The notes beneath the pieces are model-generated. The model saw only the letters and a program-made list of their open reading frames with translations. It had not been told where the DNA came from and searched no databases. Below are positions 17,964 through 27,023 of a stretch of DNA of 64,000 nucleotides, piece by piece; within the stretch, counting starts at the first letter, position 1, and each line of letters opens with the position of its first letter. The stretch is from Bacteroidota bacterium. GTDB lineage: Bacteria > Bacteroidota > Bacteroidia > Chitinophagales > Chitinophagaceae. Where the stretch lies: NCBI GenBank assembly GCA_016706595.1, contig JADJJH010000002.1, positions 310,001 to 374,000 of the forward strand, written 5' to 3'. Position numbers and translations under genes: made by a program.

Positions 17964-18812
17964 ATGAATAGCAATTCTATGTCAACATTACAAGAAACAG
18001 CCAGCCAGGTTCGCCGCGATATCGTTCGTATGGTACATGCTGTTCAAAGCGGGCACCCTGGAGGTTCATTAGGTTGTGCCGATTTCTTGGTTACCCTTTA
18101 TTTCGAAACCATGAAACGCAATCCCGGCTTTAGTATGGATGGCATCAATGAGGATATTTTCTTTTTGTCAAACGGGCATATCTCACCTTTGTTTTATAGT
18201 GTGCTGGCTCGCAGCGGATATTTCCCGATTGACGAATTAGCAACTTTTAGAAAATTGAATTCTCGATTGCAAGGTCACCCTGCAACCCACGAACATTTGC
18301 CGGGTGTACGAATTGCCAGCGGCTCGCTCGGACAAGGCTTAAGTGTTGCAGTAGGCGCAGCGTTAGCTAAAAAATTAAATGGCGATAACTGTTTAGTGTA
18401 TTCATTACATGGTGATGGTGAATTGCAAGAAGGTCAAAATTGGGAAGCCATTATGTTTGCTGCACATAATAAAGTTGATAATTTAATTTCGACGGTAGAT
18501 GTAAATGGTCAACAAATTGATGGTAGTACAAAAAATGTATTGAACCTTGAAAGTTTAGAAGCAAAATGGACTGCCTTTGGATGGGAAGTATTGCATATGG
18601 ACGGACATAATATAGACGAGATTAGAGCTACCTTAGCAGAAGCAAAAAGTTTAACCGGTAAAGGGAAGCCCATATGTATATTGATGAAAACCATCATGGG
18701 CAAAGGAGTAGATTTTATGGAAGGCACTCACGAATGGCATGGCATTGCCCCTAACGATGAACAACTAGCAAAAGCATTGTCGCAATTACCCGAAACTTTG
18801 GGTGACTATTAA
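17964..18812 (+). CDS. Transketolase, N-terminal (TPP-binding) half
   Basis: A 282-residue protein equal to the thiamine-diphosphate-binding domain of transketolase. The Met at 17979 is an equally good start. Motifs: SGHPGGSLGCADF, HGDGELQEGQNWEA with the TPP/metal residues, VDVNGQQIDG, and MGKGVDFMEG near the end. In split transketolases this half works with a separate C-terminal subunit. No such gene is next to it: the following gene, which overlaps the stop by 1 nt, is a vWA repeat protein. Either the partner lies elsewhere or the protein has another role. As encoded here it would need a partner to act in the pentose phosphate pathway. Confidence 0.9.
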   Translation: MNSNSMSTLQETASQVRRDIVRMVHAVQSGHPGGSLGCADFLVTLYFETMKRNPGFSMDGINEDIFFLSNGHISPLFYSVLARSGYFPIDELATFRKLNSRLQGHPATHEHLPGVRIASGSLGQGLSVAVGAALAKKLNGDNCLVYSLHGDGELQEGQNWEAIMFAAHNKVDNLISTVDVNGQQIDGSTKNVLNLESLEAKWTAFGWEVLHMDGHNIDEIRATLAEAKSLTGKGKPICILMKTIMGKGVDFMEGTHEWHGIAPNDEQLAKALSQLPETLGDY

Positions 18813-21232
18813 TGAAAGAAATTATCAACATATCTGTTGTCAAAAGGTTGCTACTTGCAACTTTTTTTTTCATTCCGCTTTTTTCATCTGCCCAACTAAA
18901 GCCTAAAAAAACGCGTATCCTTTTTTTGCTCGATGCCTCATCTAGTATGAGCTATCAATGGAATGTTGGCTATTCTCGATTTGATGTGGCTAGTAGTATC
19001 CTTTTGAAAATAATGGATAGTGCATATACTATAAATAATGAAATCGAATTTGGTGTAAGAGCTTATGGCACAACTTACCCGGCCCAATTAAAGAATTGTA
19101 CCGATACCCGGCTTGAAGTACCCTTTAATTTACAAAATACAACCCAAGTTAAAACACGATTAAAAAGTATAGTTCCACTTGGTTCATCTCCCATTGCCTA
19201 TAGTTTACAACAAGCTTCTGAAAATGAATTAAACGATTATAAGCTTTACGATTATAGTGTAATCTTTATCACCGATGGTGGCGAAAGTTGCCATGGCGAT
19301 GTTTGTGGTATTTACCAAGAATTATTGCAGAAAAAAATTAGTATCAAACCTTATATCATCGGACTCGATCATAATGAAACCCTAAAAAGTTATTACAGTT
19401 GTTTAGGAAATTATATTGAAGTAAGCACCCCTGAAGATATTGAAAAAGCCATTAACTTAATTATCGACGCCAATAAAAGTATTATCGATAAACCTAAGCA
19501 ACTTAAATTGGTTACGCAATTATCAAACACACCGGCTATTACTGCTATGGTTCCGGCTAAACCACCTGTCGTGGATATAGAATTTTTACATTACTTCGCC
19601 TATAAACCAAAGCTAGGTTTACCCCTTTCTTTAAAGCGACCTACTGCATTGCGCATTCCAAAAAAGAAAGTGAGTTTGGTATTTGAGTATGAAGTACCAA
19701 AACAAAACAGTTTGGTATTAGCAGATATTCCATATCAATTGTATCGTTTTCCAGTCAAGAAGTCGACAGCGAAAGCACCAAAAAAATTAGTAGTAAAAAA
19801 GCAAAAGGCAAGCTTGCGTTTCGAATACGATGAAGCCAAAAAATCGAGTCCGGGTTTGGTTGAACTTATACCAATATTTAGAAAGATAAGTCCAATTGCC
19901 GCTAAGCCTATCCTCAGTAAAAAATCGAATTTCAAATTTGCGAAAAAGGCTAGCTTGCAATTCGAATATGAAGAACCGAAGAAAACCAGCCCTGCTATGG
20001 TAGTCATTTCACCATTCTATTCAAATATTAAATTAAAGTCTTCGAGAGTTTCGGTACCCAACCAAAAATCAAATTATCGTTTTGCAAAAAAGGCAAGCCT
20101 TCAATTGCCTTACGAAGAACCTAAGAAAACGAGTCCACCGATGGCTGATGTAAATCCAATATACAAATCAGTTAGGATTGTAAAATCACCTTCAACATTA
20201 AAATCAAGAAATACAAAATATAAGTTTGCAAAAAGTGCAAAATTGATATTGCCTTATGAAGTGCCTAAAAAAGAAATTTTAGACAAAATTGCCTTTGTAA
20301 AGTATCCTCGTAGGTATTCATATGCATTTCGTATGCCGGAGATGAAACCGATGAATCTTAAAAATCGTAAGGTGAGTTTACGATTTGTGGTTGAAGAGAA
20401 GAAAGACATTGTGAAAAAAGATACTATCATTCCTACAACCCCAATTAATTTCCCGAATAGTACAGTTGAGTTTACCACTGAAGTAGCTGTTGACCCTGAC
20501 ACAAGAGTACAAGTATATTTTAAAGGTACTAATGGCAAGACTTATAATAGCGCTAAACCGATGATAGAAATGCAAGATATAGCATCCGGCATAACGCTTA
20601 CTAAATTTGAACGAGAAATGGTGGGTGCCGAGCCGGTTCCACAAAATGTAAAGCCAGGTAAATACAATTTAATTATAAAGGGTTTTGATGATTTGTATGC
20701 GAACAATATCGAGATCAAGCCAAAAACCATAACGAAAGTAATTATTAAAGTAAGTGATGGAACCTTGAAATTTACCTATCAAGGAAATATTAAACGACCT
20801 GTGGTTGAGTATACAGCTAAGGTTAAGCGTCTATTTGGTACGACTTCAATTGTGATGCAAAAATGTGATGAATCAAAAATGTATGAACCAGCGACTTACC
20901 ATGTAGAAATTAATACTTTGCCGGTTTATAAAGCCACTATTGATTTAACCTTTGACGCTACGTATGAAATTCAAATTAGCGAGCCGGGTACCTTATCTTT
21001 AATGAATTCAAATGCACTGGGAAAGGTTCAAATACAATACATGTTGGGCGATCAATTTGTAACTTTTTATACCATGAACGTAACCGGTAATCCTAGTGAA
21101 CAAAGAATACAATTATTGCCTTATAGCTATAAATTAATTTATCCGATTGATCCCAAAATACCTCAATTGGGCAATAAGGAATTGATGATTAAAATTCGCT
21201 CAAATAATCAGTTAGATTTAGAATTGAAATAA
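18812..21232 (+). CDS. vWA-domain secreted protein with 48-residue lysine-rich repeats
   Basis: An 806-residue protein with a signal peptide (ends LFSSAQ). Residues 33-225 are a von Willebrand A domain with an intact metal site (DASSSMS) and ITDGGES. Residues of about 283-530 contain roughly six repeats of 47-48 residues built on SLxFEYEEPKKTSPxM followed by a proline/lysine linker and FAKK. The region after residue 560 looks like beta-sandwich domains (TRVQVYFKG, GKYNLIIKGFDD). There is no recognisable T9SS sorting domain. The start overlaps the stop of the transketolase half (TAATG), so they are translated together. I know of no named family with this repeat. A surface or periplasmic scaffold role is only a guess. 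Confidence 0.85.
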   Translation: MKEIINISVVKRLLLATFFFIPLFSSAQLKPKKTRILFLLDASSSMSYQWNVGYSRFDVASSILLKIMDSAYTINNEIEFGVRAYGTTYPAQLKNCTDTRLEVPFNLQNTTQVKTRLKSIVPLGSSPIAYSLQQASENELNDYKLYDYSVIFITDGGESCHGDVCGIYQELLQKKISIKPYIIGLDHNETLKSYYSCLGNYIEVSTPEDIEKAINLIIDANKSIIDKPKQLKLVTQLSNTPAITAMVPAKPPVVDIEFLHYFAYKPKLGLPLSLKRPTALRIPKKKVSLVFEYEVPKQNSLVLADIPYQLYRFPVKKSTAKAPKKLVVKKQKASLRFEYDEAKKSSPGLVELIPIFRKISPIAAKPILSKKSNFKFAKKASLQFEYEEPKKTSPAMVVISPFYSNIKLKSSRVSVPNQKSNYRFAKKASLQLPYEEPKKTSPPMADVNPIYKSVRIVKSPSTLKSRNTKYKFAKSAKLILPYEVPKKEILDKIAFVKYPRRYSYAFRMPEMKPMNLKNRKVSLRFVVEEKKDIVKKDTIIPTTPINFPNSTVEFTTEVAVDPDTRVQVYFKGTNGKTYNSAKPMIEMQDIASGITLTKFEREMVGAEPVPQNVKPGKYNLIIKGFDDLYANNIEIKPKTITKVIIKVSDGTLKFTYQGNIKRPVVEYTAKVKRLFGTTSIVMQKCDESKMYEPATYHVEINTLPVYKATIDLTFDATYEIQISEPGTLSLMNSNALGKVQIQYMLGDQFVTFYTMNVTGNPSEQRIQLLPYSYKLIYPIDPKIPQLGNKELMIKIRSNNQLDLELK

Positions 21233-21320
21233 GAGACAAGTTTTCGAAACAAGGATGCCGTATTAATTTTTCAATTTTTGTGATAACTTAGCGTATTCAT
21301 TCACAGAAAAAATCATTCAA

Positions 21321-22445
21321 ATGAAAAAATTACTACTCCTTTTGTCTCTATTCTTGTGTATTCAAGAGGTAAAAGCACAAATGAATTGCAATTATTTTGC
21401 TACACAAGTTGGCAGCACGGTAACTTTCAATTATCCACCAATGATTTCTATAATTGTGCTCGATTCGGCATATTGGGATTTTGGCGATGGCACCACCCTT
21501 ATGCAATACGCGGGTGGATTTACAATAGTTACACATACCTACACAGCCCCTGGTACTTATAATGCATGTTTAACAATGTGGGGGCATCAACTTGGTTCAA
21601 CTACTGTACTTACCTGTACGGGATGTCAAACGTTCACAGTTACCGGACCTCCGCCATGTAATGCAAGTTTTAATTTTGTTCAAGCAGGCAATACGGTAAG
21701 TTTTACTTCAACATCAAGTGGACCAGGAGTGATTACTTCAAATGTTTGGGTGTATGGAGATGCTTCTCCTAATGGCACCACGGCTAATCCGGTTCATACT
21801 TACCCGGGTCCAGGTCAATATATAGTTTGTCATACCATTTCTGGGGGTACTAGTGCAGGCGTTTTTACTTGCACAACATGCGATACAATTACCATTGCAT
21901 CACCTCCACCGCCATGCATCGCTACCGCTAATTATTCAACTACGATTAGTGGTTTAACCGTTAATTTCAATAATACGAGTAGTTGTACAAATTGTATGAG
22001 TCAGATTAATAGTTGGGATTTTGGAGATGGGACATTACCTTCTTTATTGCCTAGTCCTTCACATACTTTTGCAACCGGCGGAACATATAATGTTTGTTTA
22101 ACCCTTGCTGCACTTGATTCAAACGGAACTCCTTGTACAGATACCTTGTGCAAATTAATTACCGTAGTGGGCCCTAGTGGTGTTACAGAACATCATTTAC
22201 ATACCCTTGATTTTTATCCAAATCCGGCAGGAAATTCAATCGCGTTTAATTTGCCGGTAAATGAACAAATACAATCGATAGAGGTTTTTGATTTGACCGG
22301 ACGAATGATTAGCGAAGTTCCAAGTATACTCACTTCAACACAAGAAGTTTCATTGAATATTCAAAGTTTAGAAACGGGATTGTATATGGTAAAGGTTCAA
22401 ATGCAATCAATGCGATCATTCAGTGGTAAGTTTTTGAAGCATTAG
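21321..22445 (+). CDS. Secreted PKD-domain protein with T9SS sorting domain
   Basis: A 374-residue protein. The signal peptide ends EVKAQ. Three PKD-like domains follow; the motif DFGDGT with a following HTY/HTF appears at about residues 54 and 230, and a weaker copy (VYGDASPNG) at about 142. Each domain has paired Cys (CTGC, CTTC, CTNC) that may form disulfides. The last 80 residues are a type A sorting domain (LDFYPNPAGN, then LTGRMI and GLYMVKV), so the protein is exported by the type IX system and anchored or released at the surface. Function beyond binding or structure cannot be read. Confidence 0.9.
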   Translation: MKKLLLLLSLFLCIQEVKAQMNCNYFATQVGSTVTFNYPPMISIIVLDSAYWDFGDGTTLMQYAGGFTIVTHTYTAPGTYNACLTMWGHQLGSTTVLTCTGCQTFTVTGPPPCNASFNFVQAGNTVSFTSTSSGPGVITSNVWVYGDASPNGTTANPVHTYPGPGQYIVCHTISGGTSAGVFTCTTCDTITIASPPPPCIATANYSTTISGLTVNFNNTSSCTNCMSQINSWDFGDGTLPSLLPSPSHTFATGGTYNVCLTLAALDSNGTPCTDTLCKLITVVGPSGVTEHHLHTLDFYPNPAGNSIAFNLPVNEQIQSIEVFDLTGRMISEVPSILTSTQEVSLNIQSLETGLYMVKVQMQSMRSFSGKFLKH

Positions 22446-22580
22446 AGGCATTCTGAATTGTAAGATTATTACTGTTCTTTATAAACTCGAGGCTATTCAG
22501 TAGTTTGGTGTATACTTTTACACATCTTTATTTTTGAATGTACCTGTATTGAAAATGGGCAATCTATTATTGAATTTTAC

Positions 22581-22588
22581 TACATTTG
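22581..22588 (+). promoter_or_regulatory. -7 box for accD
   Basis: TACATTTG matches TAnnTTTG; the start codon lies 71 nt downstream. Confidence 0.4.
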
Positions 22589-22659
22589 TTGGCTGTTCGT
22601 ATGTAATTATCAGCATATGTGCATTGAATTGAAGCGATTGAACTATAAAATAAATTATT

Positions 22660-23514
22660 ATGTCATCATCTACTTGGTTTAAGCGAATAAAGCAAAATAT
22701 TCTTACTTCATCTAAAGAGAAGAAAGAAGTTCCAGACGGCTTATGGTTTAAATGTCCGGGTTGTAAAAAAACGTCTACAGCAAAAGAGATTAAGGAAACT
22801 TTGTGGGTTTGCCCGAATTGCAATCATCACAACCGAATTGATGCCGCTGAATACTTTGAAATTATTTATGATAATGGAGAAGCCGAATTGCTATTTGAAA
22901 ATATTATTTCAAAAGATCAGTTAGGATTTGTGGATTTGAAGCCTTATAAAACTAGGATTGTTGAAGCGATGAAATCGACAGGATTACGCGATGCCATGAC
23001 TGTTGGTGTGGGTGAAGTAAATGGCAAAAAAATGGTGACGGCAGCTATGAACTTTAGCTTTATTGGCGGAAGTATGGGCAGTGTAGTTGGTGAGAAAATT
23101 TCACGTGGCATCGATTATGCAATTGAGCATAAAATACCTTTTATGGTGATTTCAAAATCGGGTGGAGCGCGTATGATGGAAAGTGCATTTTCATTAATGC
23201 AGATGGCAAAAACATCGGCTAAATTAACCTTATTGGCAAAGGCAAAATTACCCTATATTTCATTTATGACCGACCCTACAACAGGCGGTGTTACCGCATC
23301 TTATGCCATGTTGGGTGATTTAAATATTGCCGAGCCCCAAGCGTTAATTGGTTTTGCCGGACCGAGAGTAATTAAAGAAACCATTAAAAAAGATTTACCG
23401 GAAGGATTTCAACGTTCAGAATTTTTACTAGAACATGGATTCCTTGATTTTATCGTTGATAGAAAGGAACTAAAGCAAAAGCTTTCTGATATCTTGGATT
23501 ATTTTGAAAAATAA
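22660..23514 (+). CDS. accD: Acetyl-CoA carboxylase carboxyltransferase subunit beta
   Basis: A 284-residue cytoplasmic subunit that, with AccA, transfers carboxyl from biotin to acetyl-CoA to make malonyl-CoA for fatty acid synthesis. The N-terminal zinc ribbon is complete (C32, C35, C51, C54). The crotonase-like core shows GGSMGSVVGEKI, SKSGGARMMESA and PTTGGVTASYAMLGD. Its length is normal. The gene stands alone, closed by the strong hairpin at 23542. Confidence 0.97.
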   Translation: MSSSTWFKRIKQNILTSSKEKKEVPDGLWFKCPGCKKTSTAKEIKETLWVCPNCNHHNRIDAAEYFEIIYDNGEAELLFENIISKDQLGFVDLKPYKTRIVEAMKSTGLRDAMTVGVGEVNGKKMVTAAMNFSFIGGSMGSVVGEKISRGIDYAIEHKIPFMVISKSGGARMMESAFSLMQMAKTSAKLTLLAKAKLPYISFMTDPTTGGVTASYAMLGDLNIAEPQALIGFAGPRVIKETIKKDLPEGFQRSEFLLEHGFLDFIVDRKELKQKLSDILDYFEK

Positions 23515-23541
23515 TTTTTGATGTGAGTTTATTTAAAAAAA

Positions 23542-23569
23542 AATCTCGAGCATTAACTCGAGATTTTCG
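23542..23569. terminator. Bidirectional terminator between accD and yceI
   Basis: A perfect 9-bp stem (aatctcgag / ctcgagatt) with a 6-nt loop. It is followed by TTTT on the plus strand and by a run of about ten T on the minus strand. It serves two convergent genes. Confidence 0.9.
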
Positions 23570-23594
23570 ACATGATAAAACTCTATTTAATTAA

Positions 23595-24140
23595 CTAAGC
23601 TTCATTTGATTTAAGTAATTGTATATCGCAACTAATTCTAACTTCATCGCTTACCAATAACCCACCGGCTTCTAAAGCAGCATTCCAGTTTAGCTCCCAA
23701 TCTTTCCGATTTATTTTAGCATTCAAAGTAAACCCTGCTTTTTCATTACCCCAAGGGTCTTTCATCACACCGCCAAATTCAACATCTACTTTAATTTTTT
23801 TAGTAATGCCTTTGATTGTCATATCGCCCCACAAAGCGTAACTTCCATCATTGTCTATCTTTTCACAAGTATTTGAGCGAAAGGTAATTTCCTTATGATT
23901 GTCAACATCAAAGAAATCAGGACTTTTTAAATGAGCATCTCTATCAGAGCTTCCGGTTTCAACTGAAGCTGGGTTCATCCAGAAATCGATTTCAGCGCTT
24001 AAAAAATCGCTATCGGTTGTATAAATACTTGCATCGAACTCTTTAAATACACCTTTTACATTGGTGATCATTAAATGCTTTACTTTAAATCCAATTTCTG
24101 AATGTGCGGGATCAATAATCCATTTTGTTTTTGTTGACAT
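23595..24140 (-). CDS. YceI-family protein
   Basis: A 181-residue lipocalin-like protein. It opens KWIIDPAHSEIGFKVKHL, the classic YceI N-terminus, and continues with SSDRDAHLKSPDFFD and DWELNWN. Members bind polyprenoid lipids; many are periplasmic, but this one has no signal peptide, so a cytoplasmic or stress-related role is likely. It starts 32 nt after a TACCTTTG box. Confidence 0.93.
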   Translation of the reverse strand: MSTKTKWIIDPAHSEIGFKVKHLMITNVKGVFKEFDASIYTTDSDFLSAEIDFWMNPASVETGSSDRDAHLKSPDFFDVDNHKEITFRSNTCEKIDNDGSYALWGDMTIKGITKKIKVDVEFGGVMKDPWGNEKAGFTLNAKINRKDWELNWNAALEAGGLLVSDEVRISCDIQLLKSNEA

Positions 24141-24171
24141 AATTTTTTGTTTTAGATGTTATAACACACAA

Positions 24172-24179
24172 CAAAGGTA
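24172..24179 (-). promoter_or_regulatory. -7 box for the yceI-like gene
   Basis: TACCTTTG on the minus strand, 31 nt before the start codon. Confidence 0.5.
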
Positions 24180-24340
24180 ATCGCCAATAATTTAGATATA
24201 AAAATTTATCTTGATAGGCTATAATTTTGAATGATAGCTTGAGAGGTCAAAATAAAAGTTATCTGATAATATTATTTCTCGATGAAAATTATGTACTGAA
24301 TGGCACTCGATGAAAGTAAAGAAATGATAGCGATCGGGTA

Positions 24341-26437
24341 TTAATTTTTTACGCCTAAAAAACTATATTGTTTTCCATACTCTAACATCTGCGCAAAAAA
24401 GGAGGTTGGATATTCTATTTTTACGTCAACAAAACCATTTTTACTTTCAACCGGAGTTAACTTAGGTTGAATGAAACCGCGGTAAGGTTTAATGCCTAGG
24501 GTGCTGTAACGATCTAGAACTTCTTTATGTAAAGTTTGATCAACCTTTACGCCGTAATTTTCAACAAGAGCTTGTCCGGCCTTAAAATCGCCTTCGCTTT
24601 TAATACGTTGAATTTCACGTAATAAATCGCCAAACAAGGTTCTGAGTTTATTGTAATCATTAATTTTTACAAAGGTTTTTCCACCTTGTTTTACAAACTC
24701 AACCACATTATCTTTCTTTCCTTTTTCGTAAGCCCACATAGCATTTAGCTGACGGTTACGCATATGTGCTTCTTCAATTTCGTCACCTAATTTTATACGC
24801 GTAAGTTGCGTCATCAATCCATTCATCATATAATTATCGTATCCGGCTTTGGCTACTTCAAGCGAAGGCATAACGCCAATGTCGATGAGTTTTTTATCCA
24901 TAATATAATACAAGCCTACCAAATCGGCGCGGGCTTCTTCGAGGCAGCTTGCATAATTTTTCAAGGTCTTGTCGGTAGTTTCAACACCCGGGTTAATTTG
25001 TCCGGATGCATGTCCAATACATTCGTGCATGTCGGTATGTAAATCCGATGAAAGTGCGCCATACATTTTAATTCTGTTTTTTACATCGTTGTTTAAACCA
25101 AATTCATCGAGGGTACCTTTCATGGCTGAAGCCACATTATAGCTTTGAACAATATTACTTAATGATACCGATTTACTACCATGATCTTTTCGAATCCAAT
25201 CGGCATTAGGTAAATTAATTCCAATGGCTGTAGTTGGCGCTAAATCGCCACTTTCTGCAATCACGGTAATAGCTTTGGCGATAATACCTTTTACTTCTTT
25301 CTTTTTATGTTGAGGCATTAAAGGGGATTGATCTTCGAACCATTGGGCTTCTTTGGCAATGGCGGCAATACGTTTAGTAGCTTCTTCATCGCGAATACAA
25401 ACATAACTTTCATAACTTCCTTTTTTGCCAATCGCATCTAAGTACACTTCAATAAAACCATTAATTCCATCTATTTTACTTTCGGTATCTTTTACCCAAG
25501 CAATGCTATAATCGTCGAAAGTTTTTAAATCGCCGGTTTTTAAATATTTAATTAATAAAGTAATACAAGTTTTTTGTTTTTCATTTTCGGCAACCATAGT
25601 TGCTTTTTCGAGCCAATAAATAATTTTATCGATTGCGGCACCATACATACCTCCGCTTTTCCAAACTTTCTCTTTTATTTGTCCGTTTTCTTTTACCACT
25701 TTACTGTTAAGTCCCCAACTTGGCGCATTACCGGCAGTTGACATCTTATTATAGTAATCTTCAACTTCTTTTTGCGTAACGCCTTCATAAAAATTATTAC
25801 TCGACATGGCTACATTATCAATACCAGAACGCAGATCCACACATTTAGGTTCTACTTTTAGGTCATAAAATAAAGGTTGTACACGTTGCCAAAATGCTTC
25901 AATGTTTTCACCTGTATTGGTGGGAAGTGATTTAACATCGCAATTCATGATCACTTTCTTAAAATAGTCGCTGCTGCAATCCGGAATAAATTTTTCGTTT
26001 CCATAATGGTGATGATTTCCATTGCTGAACCAAAATCGTCCGCAATAATCTTGAAACTGACTCCATTCCCGTCCGCTTTTATCACCTCGGTAAGTGCCGT
26101 ACATGGTTTCAATAGTTTTTCGTAATAGAATGCCGTATTTACTTTTTTGATCGTAAATAATATCTCTTCCGCTAAGGGTTGCTTCATATAAATAGTAAGC
26201 TAATTGTTTTTCGCTTCTTGATAGTTTTTCAAAACCCGGAACCTGATATCGAAGCACTTGCAAATCGGCAAACGATTCGGCCATGACATCAAATGCTGTT
26301 GCCCCTCTTACCATTTGTGTAGGCTCATCACCTTCATCAGATAATCGAGCTGCCGGCCGAGTTTGTTGATTCTGTGCTTGCACGTTCATGGCAAATAGTG
26401 CAACAATTGAAAAGGCGAATGATTTCAAACAATTCAT
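24341..26437 (-). CDS. Dipeptidyl peptidase III (family M49), secreted
   Basis: A 698-residue zinc exopeptidase from the Met at 26437, chosen because it gives a signal peptide (ends MNVQAQ) and lies 20 nt after a TATCTTTG box; the longer frame from 26479 would include the promoter. The M49 zinc motif is H471-E-C-I-G-H476, and the second motif EEARAD provides the third ligand (E500 or E501). The length agrees with the family. It cleaves dipeptides from the N-terminus of short peptides. Together with the S46 and M16 enzymes it points to periplasmic peptide breakdown. Confidence 0.94.
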   Translation of the reverse strand: MNCLKSFAFSIVALFAMNVQAQNQQTRPAARLSDEGDEPTQMVRGATAFDVMAESFADLQVLRYQVPGFEKLSRSEKQLAYYLYEATLSGRDIIYDQKSKYGILLRKTIETMYGTYRGDKSGREWSQFQDYCGRFWFSNGNHHHYGNEKFIPDCSSDYFKKVIMNCDVKSLPTNTGENIEAFWQRVQPLFYDLKVEPKCVDLRSGIDNVAMSSNNFYEGVTQKEVEDYYNKMSTAGNAPSWGLNSKVVKENGQIKEKVWKSGGMYGAAIDKIIYWLEKATMVAENEKQKTCITLLIKYLKTGDLKTFDDYSIAWVKDTESKIDGINGFIEVYLDAIGKKGSYESYVCIRDEEATKRIAAIAKEAQWFEDQSPLMPQHKKKEVKGIIAKAITVIAESGDLAPTTAIGINLPNADWIRKDHGSKSVSLSNIVQSYNVASAMKGTLDEFGLNNDVKNRIKMYGALSSDLHTDMHECIGHASGQINPGVETTDKTLKNYASCLEEARADLVGLYYIMDKKLIDIGVMPSLEVAKAGYDNYMMNGLMTQLTRIKLGDEIEEAHMRNRQLNAMWAYEKGKKDNVVEFVKQGGKTFVKINDYNKLRTLFGDLLREIQRIKSEGDFKAGQALVENYGVKVDQTLHKEVLDRYSTLGIKPYRGFIQPKLTPVESKNGFVDVKIEYPTSFFAQMLEYGKQYSFLGVKN

Positions 26438-26457
26438 GTTTTTTATTTTTGAGGTTT

Positions 26458-26465
26458 CAAAGATA
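26458..26465 (-). promoter_or_regulatory. -7 box for the M49 peptidase gene
   Basis: TATCTTTG on the minus strand. It lies inside the longer alternative coding frame and so favours the Met at 26437. Confidence 0.55.
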
Positions 26466-26542
26466 GCAGAATTCGGCACAATAGTAAATGGATTGATTTA
26501 CTACCATACCATAAGTATGTGTATTAGAAAAAGTTGTGGGAA

Positions 26543-26573
26543 TAAAAAAAGAGCAACCTAGATTGCTCTCTTT
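26543..26573 (-). terminator. Terminator after the Cys-rich gene
   Basis: A 7-bp stem (agagcaa / ttgctct at 26550-26556 and 26563-26569) with a 6-nt loop. On the minus strand it is followed by seven T. It sits about 20 bp beyond the stop of the Cys-rich gene. Confidence 0.85.
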
Positions 26574-26591
26574 TTATTATTTTAATAAAAA

Positions 26592-26894
26592 TTATTTTGT
26601 TGGTGCAGGAACTGCATCATCACGCATAGATTTTGAATCTTGCGGTTGAGCTGCTTTGTTACCTTTAGCGCAACAAGCTTTTCCGGTTGAAGCACTTGCA
26701 TGACTGCAACCTGCGTGTGATGCTTCGGCTTTTTCACCATCTTTTGCAGATGCATGATCACAAGCTTTGGCTTTTTCACCACTACAAGAAGCTTCTTTTT
26801 TACTGCAACTTGCTTTGTCTTTGCAGCATTTTTTATCTGCATACATTGTGCCACTCACTAATAGTGCTAAGGCAACGATTAATATCTTTTTCAT
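26592..26894 (-). CDS. Small secreted Cys/Lys/Ala-rich protein
   Basis: A 100-residue protein with a signal peptide (about residues 1-19, ends GTMYA). The mature part has eight Cys in short motifs (KKCCKDK, ASCSKK, KACDHA, AGCSHA, KACCAK) and several His, with low complexity rich in Ala, Lys and Ser. Its make-up suggests metal binding or redox buffering in the periplasm, but there is no known family match. An overlapping open frame at 26582-26854 lacks a signal peptide and is not favoured. The gene has its own -7 box (26917) and terminator (26543). Confidence 0.75.
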   Translation of the reverse strand: MKKILIVALALLVSGTMYADKKCCKDKASCSKKEASCSGEKAKACDHASAKDGEKAEASHAGCSHASASTGKACCAKGNKAAQPQDSKSMRDDAVPAPTK

Positions 26895-26916
26895 TTTTTA
26901 AATTTTTTAGTTCGCC

Positions 26917-26924
26917 CAAAAATA
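26917..26924 (-). promoter_or_regulatory. -7 box for the Cys-rich gene
   Basis: TATTTTTG on the minus strand, 22 nt before the start codon. Confidence 0.5.
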
Positions 26925-27023
26925 GTCCTTTTTGCTATTGGATTCTCGATTTTTAAGAATTTAACAAATAAAAATTTTAGCTATAGGTGTCAATTCAAGC
27001 ATTAAACCTTTCTTTGCCAACAA

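Noticed and set aside
26582..26854. Overlapping frame of 90 codons in the Cys-rich gene
   Set aside because: It lacks a signal peptide and is a low-complexity shadow rich in Lys, Val and Gln; the other frame has a signal peptide, promoter and terminator in the right places.
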